A stretch of 64,000 bases of DNA from Saccharothrix algeriensis (GTDB lineage: Bacteria; Actinomycetota; Actinomycetes; Mycobacteriales; Pseudonocardiaceae): the NCBI RefSeq assembly GCF_016907655.1, contig NZ_JAFBCL010000001.1:930001-994000 (forward strand). Reading direction: 5' to 3'. The translations under genes were made by a program, and so were the position numbers. How positions within the stretch are numbered: the stretch's first letter is position 1; the number at the start of each line of letters is the position of its first letter. Of this stretch, positions 41,468 through 50,700 are shown piece by piece. The notes beneath the pieces were generated by a model. That model was not told where the DNA came from. It worked only from the letters and a program-made list of their open reading frames with translations, and made no database searches.

Positions 41468-42811
41468 TCAGGGCCGCGCGGTCGGGGTCGACAGCGTCGG
41501 CTCCGCCACCCCCGGACCGCCGCAGCAGCCGCCCGCCGCGGCGTCCGCTCCGACCCCGGGCCCCGGCTCGGCGTCGAACACGCCGGAGCCGCCGCACACC
41601 CCGGTCTCCGGCAGGGTCAGCTCGACCCGCGCCGCCGCCGCGCGGTCCCCGGCGATCTCCGCCACCACGCTGCGGACCTGCTCGTACCCGGTCAGCGCGA
41701 GGAAGGTCGGCGCGCGGCCGTAGCTCTTCATCCCGACCAGGTACACGCCCGGCTCGGGCTGGCGCAGCTCGGCCGCCCCGTGCGGCGGCACCGTGCCGCA
41801 CGAGTGCGCGTTCGGGTCGATCAGCGGGGCCAGCGCCCCGGGCGCCTGCAGCACCGGGTCCAGGTCGAGGCGCACCTCCGACAGCCACGACAGGTCCGGC
41901 CGGAACCCGGTCAGCGCCACCACCTCGGCCACCGGGTCGAGCCGGCGCCCGTCCTGCGACACCAGCACCAGGCCGTCGGCCGCCCGCTCGACCGCCGCCG
42001 TGCGGAACCCGGTGACGACCTCGACGTGGCCGGCCCGCACCGCGGCCCGCGCCCGCAGCCCCAGCGCCCCGCGCGCGGGCAACTCGTCGGCCTCGCCGCC
42101 GCCGAACGCGGAGCCGACCGCGCCGCGCCGCAGCAGCCACGTCACGTGCGTGCCGGGGTGCTGCTCCACGAGCCCCGCCAGGGCCACCAGCGCGGTGAGC
42201 GCCGAGTGCCCGCTGCCCGCGACCGCGATCCGCCGACCCGCGTAGCGCCGGCGCTCCACCACCGGGTCCGGCACCCGGTAGGCGATCCGGTCCGCCGCCG
42301 CCGACTCCCCCAGCGCCGGCAGGCCGTCACCGCCCAGCGGGTTGGGCGAGCCCCACGTGCCCGACGCGTCGACCACCGCGCGGGCTTCGACGCGCTCGCC
42401 GGCCAGGTGCACCGTCAGCGGCTCGCTGCCGCGGCCGGCGTCCACCACCCGGTCACGCCCCCGGCGCGCCACCCCGACGACCCGCGCGTCGTACCGGACG
42501 TGGTCGGCCAGCGCGCGGGCCAGCGGCTCCAGGTAGCCCGACACCCACTCGGCGCCGGTCGGCCGCCCCTCCGGGACGCGCCAGCCGGTCGGCTCCAGCA
42601 GCCGCCGCGCCGCCGGGTCGACCAGCTCCGGCCAGGCGGAGAACAGCCGCACGTGGTTCCACCGGGCGACCGCCGCGCCGGCCCGCGACCCCGCTTCCAG
42701 CACCAACGGCCGCACGCCGCGTTCGAGCAGGTGCGCCGCCGCCGCCAGCCCGACCGGGCCCGCACCCACCACGACCACCGGGAGCCCGTTCACGAGCCCA
42801 CCACCCTTCAT
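41468..42811 (-). CDS. FAD/NAD(P)-dependent oxidoreductase of arsenic-type operon
   Basis: ATG 42811 gives 447 residues; the frame to 42850 overlaps the promoter. FAD-binding VVVVGAGPVGLAAAAHLLERGV and a second dinucleotide motif RIAVAGSGHSALTAL are followed by EVVALTGFRPDLSWLSEV and VYLVGMKSYGRAPTFLALTGYEQV. The C-terminus carries CGGSGVFD and GGCCGG cysteine motifs. Flavoproteins of this kind (ArsO-like) sit next to arsR in many actinobacterial arsenic operons. The divergent neighbour is an ArsR-GNAT fusion with a shared control region, supporting a metalloid-response role; substrate not proven. Confidence 0.8.
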   Translation of the reverse strand: MKGGGLVNGLPVVVVGAGPVGLAAAAHLLERGVRPLVLEAGSRAGAAVARWNHVRLFSAWPELVDPAARRLLEPTGWRVPEGRPTGAEWVSGYLEPLARALADHVRYDARVVGVARRGRDRVVDAGRGSEPLTVHLAGERVEARAVVDASGTWGSPNPLGGDGLPALGESAAADRIAYRVPDPVVERRRYAGRRIAVAGSGHSALTALVALAGLVEQHPGTHVTWLLRRGAVGSAFGGGEADELPARGALGLRARAAVRAGHVEVVTGFRTAAVERAADGLVLVSQDGRRLDPVAEVVALTGFRPDLSWLSEVRLDLDPVLQAPGALAPLIDPNAHSCGTVPPHGAAELRQPEPGVYLVGMKSYGRAPTFLALTGYEQVRSVVAEIAGDRAAAARVELTLPETGVCGGSGVFDAEPGPGVGADAAAGGCCGGPGVAEPTLSTPTARP

Positions 42812-42895
42812 AGATGTTCTTCTATCAATCTGACGGGAATCTATAGACAATCACCTATCAACGCAAGCATCGATGTCGGTCGATAGAGTGGTGCC
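42812..42895. promoter_or_regulatory. divergent ArsR-type control region
   Basis: This AT-richer stretch carries repeated CTATCAA-like boxes (CTATCAATC from about 42823, CTATCAACG from about 42855, and CGATAG on the other strand near 42881) and ATAGA-N6-TCTAT at its left end. Such inverted half-sites are typical of ArsR/SmtB operators; both divergent genes could be controlled here. Confidence 0.5.
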
Positions 42896-43738
42896 ATGAC
42901 GCCGCCGCCCGGACTCCCCCTCCAGGACGCCACCACCTACGCGCAGTGGTTCGCCTGCCTGTCCGACCCCACCCGCGTCCGGCTCCTGCACACCGTCGCC
43001 ACCCACCCCGGCGAGATCACCGTCGGAGCGCTCAGCGAGGCCCTCGGCGTCACCCAGCCCACCTGCTCCCACCACCTGCGCAAGCTCGCGGACACCGGTT
43101 TCGTCCGCCTCCGCCGGGAGGGCACCGCCACGCTCGTGTCGGTCAACCCGGCCTGCTGCACCGGCCTGCCGCACGCCGCCGACGCCGTCATGGGCACCAT
43201 CGCCGCCCGCGCCTGCTGCCCGGCCGACCTGCCCGACGACGTCACCGTCCGCGCCCTGGCCGACGACGACTGGGCCGACGTCCGCCGCGTCTACGCCGAG
43301 GGCATCGCCACCGGCAACGCCACCTTCGAGACCGAGCCGCCCAGCCAACGCGCGCTGGACGCCAGGTGGCTGCCCGACCACCGCTGGGTCGCCGAGGTCG
43401 ACGGGCGCGTCGCCGGCTGGGCCGCCGCCGCCCCCGTCTCCGCCCGCGAGTGCTACGCGGGCGTCGCCGAGACCTCGGTCTACGTCGGCGCCGGGCTCCG
43501 CGGCCGGGGCGTCGGGAAAGCGCTGCTGCACCGGCAGGTCACCGCCGCGGACGCGGGCGGCCTGTGGACGCTGCAAACCGCGATCTTCCCCGAGAACCGC
43601 GCCAGCATCGCCCTGCACCACTCCGCCGGCTTCCGCACCGTCGGGGTCCGCGAGCGCATCGCCCGACACCACGGCGTGTGGCGCAACACCGTCATGCTCG
43701 AACGCCGCGCCGAGACCACCCCGGCCTCTGCCCGCTGA
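42896..43738 (+). CDS. ArsR regulator fused to GNAT acetyltransferase (ArsN-like)
   Basis: 280 residues from ATG 42896. Residues 1-110 are an ArsR/SmtB winged helix (FACLSDPTRVRLLHTVATH, LGVTQPTCSHHLRKLADTGFV) with Cys pairs NPACCTG and ARACCPA as candidate metalloid ligands. Residues about 115-275 are a GNAT domain of the phosphinothricin acetyltransferase type (VRRVYAEGIATGNATFET, ETSVYVGAGLRGRGVGKALL, NRASIALHHSAGFRTVGV). Arsinothricin N-acetyltransferase ArsN belongs to this GNAT group. The fusion joins sensing and detoxification of an arsenical or phosphinothricin-like compound; exact substrate inferred. Confidence 0.85.
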   Translation: MTPPPGLPLQDATTYAQWFACLSDPTRVRLLHTVATHPGEITVGALSEALGVTQPTCSHHLRKLADTGFVRLRREGTATLVSVNPACCTGLPHAADAVMGTIAARACCPADLPDDVTVRALADDDWADVRRVYAEGIATGNATFETEPPSQRALDARWLPDHRWVAEVDGRVAGWAAAAPVSARECYAGVAETSVYVGAGLRGRGVGKALLHRQVTAADAGGLWTLQTAIFPENRASIALHHSAGFRTVGVRERIARHHGVWRNTVMLERRAETTPASAR

Positions 43739-43810
43739 TCCACCGATCGGCGGGCGCGGTGACCGGACCGGAGTGCCGGACCGCCTGCGCCGCAAGGGGT
43801 TCCTCGCGCG

Positions 43811-44452
43811 TCACCCACCCGCCGGCGGCGCCCAACTGGGGCCGAACCGCAACCGGAAGTCGGTGAGGACGACCCCGAACAGCGGGCGCGCGCCCCGCAG
43901 CCAGGCCAGCGGCCCGGTGGGCTCGACGCGCCACCGCACCCGCGCGAGCGCGACGCTCCCGCGCACCCGCACCGGCGTCCGGACCGTCCCACCGGGAACG
44001 TCCTGCCACATCGACGCGCCCGCCCGGACCGGGACGCCCCACCGCGGCGGCCGGGCGAGGCGCGCCGCGGCGATGACCCCGCTCCCGTCGCGCGCGGCGG
44101 CGGCGAACCGCGGCCGCCCGGTCAGCTCGAAGCGCGCCATCTCCTTGGGGATGCCCCACAGCGCCCGCCCGCCGGCCCGCGAGGTGTGGCTGTCGACCCA
44201 GGCGTGCGTGCTCGTCAGGCCGAGCCGCGCGCCCTGGCGCACCAGCACCGCGGCCAGCAGCTCGCGGTAGACCAGCACGCCGCCCGGCCGGTAGTCGGCG
44301 AACGCGGTCGCCACGACGGCCTTGCCCAGCACCGCCACCGGCTCCACGGGCGCGGGCAGGGCGGGCAGCGCCGCCGCGTCCACCAGCCACGCCGTCGCCC
44401 AGCCGGCGCCGCGCAACCGCCAGGGCTCGGGAGGATGAACCGCACCGTCCAC
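43811..44452 (-). CDS. acetoacetate decarboxylase-like protein
   Basis: GTG 44452 with AGGGGAG at good spacing gives 213 residues. The sequence VVATAFADYRPGGVLVYREL, STHAWVDSHTSRAGGRALWGIPKEMARF is the pattern of ADC-fold proteins (PF06314-like), which include decarboxylases and secondary-metabolism lyases/dehydratases. The key Lys of acetoacetate decarboxylase is plausibly the one in GIPKEMA. It is divergent from the PfaC-like gene and may belong to the lipid locus, but this is only positional. Confidence 0.7.
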   Translation of the reverse strand: MDGAVHPPEPWRLRGAGWATAWLVDAAALPALPAPVEPVAVLGKAVVATAFADYRPGGVLVYRELLAAVLVRQGARLGLTSTHAWVDSHTSRAGGRALWGIPKEMARFELTGRPRFAAAARDGSGVIAAARLARPPRWGVPVRAGASMWQDVPGGTVRTPVRVRGSVALARVRWRVEPTGPLAWLRGARPLFGVVLTDFRLRFGPSWAPPAGG

Positions 44453-44729
44453 TCCGGACTCCCCTCGTCGGGCACGCGCCCCTCCCCGAACAGTACCCAA
44501 GTGGACCGGTCGCCTCAGCGCGGCGCACCGGGTCCTGTTCGCCCGCCGGGCACGCGGGACCCCGGGCCGCGCACGGCTCCGGACCCCGCCCGGCCCGTCA
44601 CCCGTCAGGTGCGCGGGACTCCCCGAACGGGGAGGTCCGCGGGTCGGCGGGCTGCGGTAGCGTCGCTTCCCGGCCGGCAGGTCCGCCCGGGTCGCCCCGC
44701 GATCCGCCGAGCACCCCCGGGAGGGCGCC
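44453..44729. other. divergent intergenic region before the PfaC-like gene
   Basis: No gene seen. It contains a hairpin (CTCCCC-GAAC-GGGGAG, arms within 44616-44638) and ends with a GGGAGG ribosome-site-like sequence at 44719-44724. Promoter elements are not clear by eye. Confidence 0.5.
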
Positions 44730-47700
44730 GTCGAACCCGTAGCCGTCGTCGGGCAGGGCTGCGTCCTGCCCGACGCGCTGACCCCGGCCGCCCTGTGGCG
44801 CAACGTCCGCGACGGGGTGTGCGGCATCGGTCCCGTCCCACCCGGCAGCTGGGGCCTGCCGCGGGAGGCCGACGAGGGCCGCGGCGGTGTCGTGCGGGGG
44901 TTCGAGGCGGTGTTCGACCCCGGCGGCTTCCGGGTGCCCGCCGCCGAGCTGGCCGGTCTGGACGAGGTGTTCCGGTGGGTGCTGCACGCCGGGCGCGAGG
45001 CGTTGCGGGAGTGCGGCGGCGAGCACCTGCTGCCGCGCGCGGCGCTGGTGCTGGGCACCCTCTCCTACCCGTCGCCGGGCGCGGTGCGCTGGGCGGCGGG
45101 GGCGTGGCTGTCGGCCGGGCCGGGCGCGGACCCGCGCGACCGGTTCTTCTCCGGCCTGCCCGCGCACCTCGCGGCCCGCGCGCTCGGGCTCGGTCTGGGC
45201 GGGTTCGCGCTGGACGCGGCGTGCGCGTCCTCCCTCTACGCGGTCAAGCTCGCCTGCGACCGCCTGTCGCGCGGCGCGGCCGACCTGGTGCTGGCCGGCG
45301 GGGTCAGCCACGCCGACCCGGTGCTGCTGCACCGCGGCTTCCGCGAGCTGGCGGCGCTGAGCCCGACCGGCCGCAGCCGCCCGTTCCACCGGGACGCCGA
45401 CGGGCTGGTGCCCGCCGAGGGCGCCGGGGTCGTGGCCCTGGTGCGGCTGGCCGACGCGCGGGCGGCCGGGATGCCGGTGGCGGCGGTGATCCGGGGCGTC
45501 GGCCTGGGCAACGACGGCGCGGCCGGCGGCCTGCTCGTCCCGTCGGGCGAGGGCCAGGAGCGGGTGCTGCGGCAGACCTACCGGGCGGCGGGCGTCGACC
45601 CGGCGACCGTGTCGCTGGTGGAGTGCCACGCGACGGGCACGCCGGTCGGCGACGCCACCGAGGCGCGCGCCGTGGCGCGGGTGTTCGCGGGGCGGCGGGA
45701 CCTGCCGATCGGGTCGGTGAAGGCGAACCTCGGCCACGCGCTGGCCGCGGCCGGGATGGCCGGCCTGCTGAAGGTGGTGGGGGCGCTGCGGGCCGGGGTG
45801 GTGCCACCCGCGCCGCACGCCGACGAGCCCGCGGAGGCGTTGCGCGGCACCGCTCTGCGCCTGGTGCGGGAGCCCGAGGAGTGGCGGGGGCCGCGCCGGG
45901 CGGCGGTCAACGCCTTCGGGTTCGGCGGCGCCAACGCGCACGTGGTCCTGGACGCGGGTGATGACGGGGGTGGCGGCGGGGTCGGCGCGCCCCTGCCGCC
46001 GGACCGCACCGGCCGCCCGGCCGCCCACCGCAGCGGGTCCGCCGGGGTGGAGGACCGGGTCGGGGTCGCCGTCGTCGGGCTGGCGGTGCGGGTGGGCGGG
46101 GTCGGCACCGCGGAGTTCCGGCGCGGCGTGCGCGCGGGCGAGCCGCGCGGCGGCCCGGTCGAGGCGGTGGAGGTCGGCCTGCCCGGGTTGCGGTTCCCGC
46201 CGGCGGACCTCGCGGACGCCCTCGGCCAGCAGCTGCTGGTGCTCGACGCGGCCACCGAGGCCGCCCGGGGCCGCGCGCTGCCCCGCGACCGCACCGCCGT
46301 GGTCGTGGGCATGGGCGGGGACCTGCGGGCCGCCCGGCACGGCGTCTCCTGGCGGCACGGCGGCGACGTGCCGCCGCTGACCGCGGCGGGGGTCACCGGC
46401 ACCATGCCGAACCTCGTCGCCAACCGGATCAGCGTGCAGCTCGACCTGGCCGGGCCGGGGTTCACCGTGTCGGCGGAGGAGGGCTCGGGACTGGTGGCGC
46501 TCGACGTCGCGGCGCAGGCGCTGCGCGCGGGCGAGTGCGACGCCGCGCTGGTCGGGGCCGTGGACCTGGCGCACGAGCCGGCGCACCGGGCCGCGGCGGT
46601 CGCGCTCGGCCTGCCCGACGCGCCGGGCGACGCCGCGGTGGCGCTGGTGCTCAGGCGGCTCGACGACGCCGACCGGGCCGGCGAGCCGGTGCTGGCGGTG
46701 CTGGACGACGGCGCCGCCCCGCCGGACCTGACCGTCGGCGACCTGGGCCGGCCGGGCGCACCGCACCTCGACCCGACCGCCCTGTTCGGCCGGCCGCACG
46801 CGGCGGTGGGCCTGCTGGCGGTGGCCGCCGCGATCACCGCGCTCGACCACGCGCCGCCCGCCTCTGCGGACCCGGAGCCCGCGGCCACCCCGCGAGCGGA
46901 CCCGGGAACCGCTGCCCCACAAGGAAATCCAGAGGCCACCGCCCCACGAGCGAACCCGGAGGACACCGGCCCACGAGCGAACCCGGAGGACACCGGCCCA
47001 CGAGCGGGCCCGGGGACCGCTGTCCCACGAGCGGACCCGGAGCCCGCCGCAGCCCCACGAGCGGACCCGGGGTCGGTCCTCCCGCGGGCGGTCGTCGTGG
47101 AAGTCGCGGTGCGCGTCCTGGGCGCACGACCCCGGCGCGTGCGGTTGCGCCGCCCGGCGGCGGTCGGGAACCGGGAGGCCCCGCTCGGCGCGTCGGCGCG
47201 GGCGACCGCCGAGGCACGGCCGGAGCCGACGATCTCCCTGCCGGCCCTCCGCCCACCGGTCCGCCCCACCGCCACCGCCCCGGTCGCCCTCGCGCCCGCC
47301 CCACCGCTGCCGCCGGTCCCCGACGACCCGGTCGCACCCGTCCCGCCCCCGGCCGACCCGCTCCGCGCCGACCCGATTCCGGCCGACCCGATTCCGGCCG
47401 ACCCGTCCCCGGGCAGCCCGATCCCCGACGACCCGGCCCCCGACGACCCGCCCCGGCGCGCACCGAACCCGGCCGTCCCGGCCCGGAGCGCTCCGGCCCC
47501 GAGCGCTCCGGGCGCCCTGGCCGTGCGCGAACCGCTCCCGGGCGGTGCGGAGCGGGTGGGTGCGGCGACCGGGGAACCGGCCGCGATCGCCGCCCACCGC
47601 CGCGCGACGGTCGAGGCGCACCGGGGCCTGATCGGGCAAGCGAGCGACGCGCACACCCGGTTCCTGCGGACCCGCGCCGCCTGGCACCGGTTGCTCCTGA

Positions 47701-50700
47701 CCACGGCCCGGGGCGCCGCGCCCACCGTCGAGCCGGTCGGGCAGCGGCCCGCCGACGGCCCGCTGTTCGACCGCGCCCAGCTCGAGCACCTGGCCACCGG
47801 CCGGATCTCCGACCTGTTCGGGCCCCGGTTCGCCGCGCAGGACCACCGGCCCAGGCAGACCCGCCTGCCCGCCCCGCCCCTGCTGCTGGTGGACCGGGTG
47901 CTGGCCATCGACGCGCCGCCGCTGCGCCTGGGCCCCGGCGCCATCCGCACCGAGACCGACGTGCGGGTCGACAGCGGGCACCTGGACCCGGCCGGCCGCC
48001 TGCCCGCCGGGCTGCTGGTCGAGGCGGGGCAGGCCGACCTGCTGCTGATCAGCTGGATGGGCGTCGACCTGGTGCTCACCGAGGACCGGGTGTACCGGCT
48101 GCTCGGCTGCGAGGTCACCTTCCACGGCCCGCTGCCCGCTCCGGGGGAGACCCTGCGCCACGAGATCCACGTCGACGGGCACGCCGAGCACGGCGGCGTC
48201 CGGCTGTTCTCCTTCCACTCCGACTGCCGGGTGGGCGACGAGCTGCGGCTGACGGTGCGCGGCGGGCAGGCGGGCTACTTCACCGACGCCGAGCTGGCCG
48301 CGACCGGCGGCGTCGACTGGGACCCGGCCGCCGACCGGCCGGAGCCCGCCCGGGTGGACCCGCCGGTGATCGCCGGCGCGGCGCGGTCGTTCGACGCCGC
48401 GGCGGTCCGGGCGTTCGCCGAGGGCGACCCGGTCGCCTGCTTCGGGCCGCGGTGGCGCGTCGCCGGCAGCCACGTCCGCACGCCCCGCATCGGCTCGGGC
48501 CGCTCGCTGCTGCTGCACGAGGTGGCGGAGTTCGACCCGGCGGGCGGTCCGTGGGGGCGCGGGTACCTGCGCGCGCAGACCCCGGTGAGCGGCGCCGAGT
48601 GGTTCTTCGACGGGCACTTCCACAACGACCCCTGCATGCCCGGCACGCTGATGCTGGAGGGCTGCCTGCAGGCGATGGCGTTCCACCTCGCCGCGCTGGG
48701 CCACACGGCCGACCACGACGGGTGGCGGTTCGAGCCGGAGCGGGGCAGGACCAGCGCCCTGCGGTGCCGGGGGCAGGTGACGCCCCGGTCGCGGCGGCTG
48801 GTCTACGAGGTGTTCGCGGTGTCGGTGACCGCCGGGCCGGTGCCGACCCTGGTCGCCGACGTGCTGTGCTCGGTCGACGGTGTCCCGGCCTTCCACGCCG
48901 CGCGGCTGGGGCTGCGGCTGGTCCCGGACTGGCCGCTGGACCACTGGCGGCTGCTGGGCCCGCACCGGGAGCAGGCGACCGGCGACCCCGTGCCGCTGCC
49001 CCTGCTGGGCGGGCTGCGCGGCCACGCCGAGGCCGGGCCGGTGGCCCTGGTCGACGGCGTCCCGGCGGGGTTGCCCGCGGTGCTGGCGGCGGCGTGGGGG
49101 CGGCCGTCGGAGGCGTTCGGTGAGCGGTTCGCCGTGTTCGACGGCGTCCGGCGCTGCCCGCGGCTGCCGGGCCCGCCGTACCTGTTCCTGAGCCGGGTCG
49201 TCGCCGTCGACGGGCCGTTCGCCGGGATGCGGCCGGGCAGCCGGGTGACGGCGGAGTACGACGTGCCCGACCGGGCCTGGTACTTCGACCGGGACCGCCC
49301 GGCGATGCCGTTCGCGGTGCTGATGGAGGTGGCGCTGCAGCCGTGCGGCTGGCTGGCCACCTACGTCGGCAGCACGCTGGGCCGCGAGGACGTGGTGTTC
49401 CGCAACCTCGACGGCGACGGCACCGTGCTCGGCGAGGTCGGGCCGGGCGTCCGCGTGCTGCGCACCGAGGTGGGGCTGGTCAGCACCAGCGAGCACGGCG
49501 GGGTGGTCGTCCAGGTGTTCACCGCGCGGTGCAGCGCCGACGGCGTGCCGGTGTTCGACGTCCGCGCCGCGTTCGGCTTCTTCCCGCCCTCGGCGTTCGC
49601 CGACCAGCCGGGACTGCCGCCGACCGACGCCGACCGCGCCCGGCTGCGCGCGCCCGGCGGCCCGGTGGCGCCCCTGGCCGCGCCGGCCGCGCCGATGCTG
49701 CGGGTGCTGGACCGCGTCACGGGCCACTGGCCGCGGGGCGGGCGGGCCGGGCTGGGGCGGCTGCGCGCGGAGAAGGACGTCGACCCCGGCGACTGGTACT
49801 TCCGCGCGCACTTCTTCCAGGACCCGGTGCAGCCCGGCTCGCTCGGCGTCGAGGCGGTCTGCCTGCTGCTGCGCCACCACCTCGTGGTCACCGGGTTGGT
49901 CGACGGGAGCGCCGGGTTCGAGCCGGTGCTGCCGGGCGCGATCGCCTGGAAGTACCGGGGCCAGGTGACGCCGGCCGATCGCCTGGTGACCGTGGAGCTG
50001 GAGGTGACGGAGGTCGGGACGGACGCCCGCGGCTGCTACGCGCTGGGCGAGGCGTGGCTGTGGGTGGACGGGCGGCGGATCTACCACGTGCCGCGCATCG
50101 GGGTGCGCGCGCCGGCCCACGAGGTCGTGGACCCGGCCGTCGACACGTGGGTGCGCGACCACCGCCCGACGTGGGCGGTCCCGGTGCTGCCGTTCATGTC
50201 GGTGGTGGACGCCCTCGCCCGCGCGGTGGCCCGGCGCACGGGCGGCGCGGTGGGCGAGGTGCGCGACGTCCGGCTGCGCGGCTGGCTCGTGGCCGACCGG
50301 CCGGTGCGGTTGCTCACGGCGGTGCGCCGGGTCGGGCCGCACCACGAGGTCACCCTGACCACCGCCGACGCGAGCGCCCAGCCTGCCGCGCCCCCGCCCG
50401 CCGACTCAAGCGCGCAACCACCGGCGACCCCGCCCACCGACCTCAGCGCGCAACCACCGGCGACCCCATCCACCGATCCAGGCGCGCAGCCCTCCACGAC
50501 CCCACCCACCGACGGCGCGCGACCCCACGGACCCCCACTCCCCGACCCGGGCGCACGACCACCGGCGACCCCGCCCACCGACCACGACGCGCAGCCACCC
50601 GGCCACCCGCCCACCGGCCCCGGCGCGCAGCCCCTGGCGACCGGGACCGTGGTCGTGGGCGCCCCCGCCGGGCAGCGACCCGCGCCGTTCGCCCCGTTGA

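Noticed and set aside
44817..44819. GTG 44817 as the true start of the PfaC-like gene
   Set aside because: It would delete the conserved first KS strand and GxG-like turn. Better treated as the fallback start.
44598..50345. A 1915-codon open frame on the minus strand, and similar giant frames at 49343-55699 and 55799-60079 on the plus strand
   Set aside because: They lie antisense to the Pfa-like genes, are rich in Arg/Gly/Pro/His, and show no domain pattern. They are by-products of high third-position GC in the real genes.
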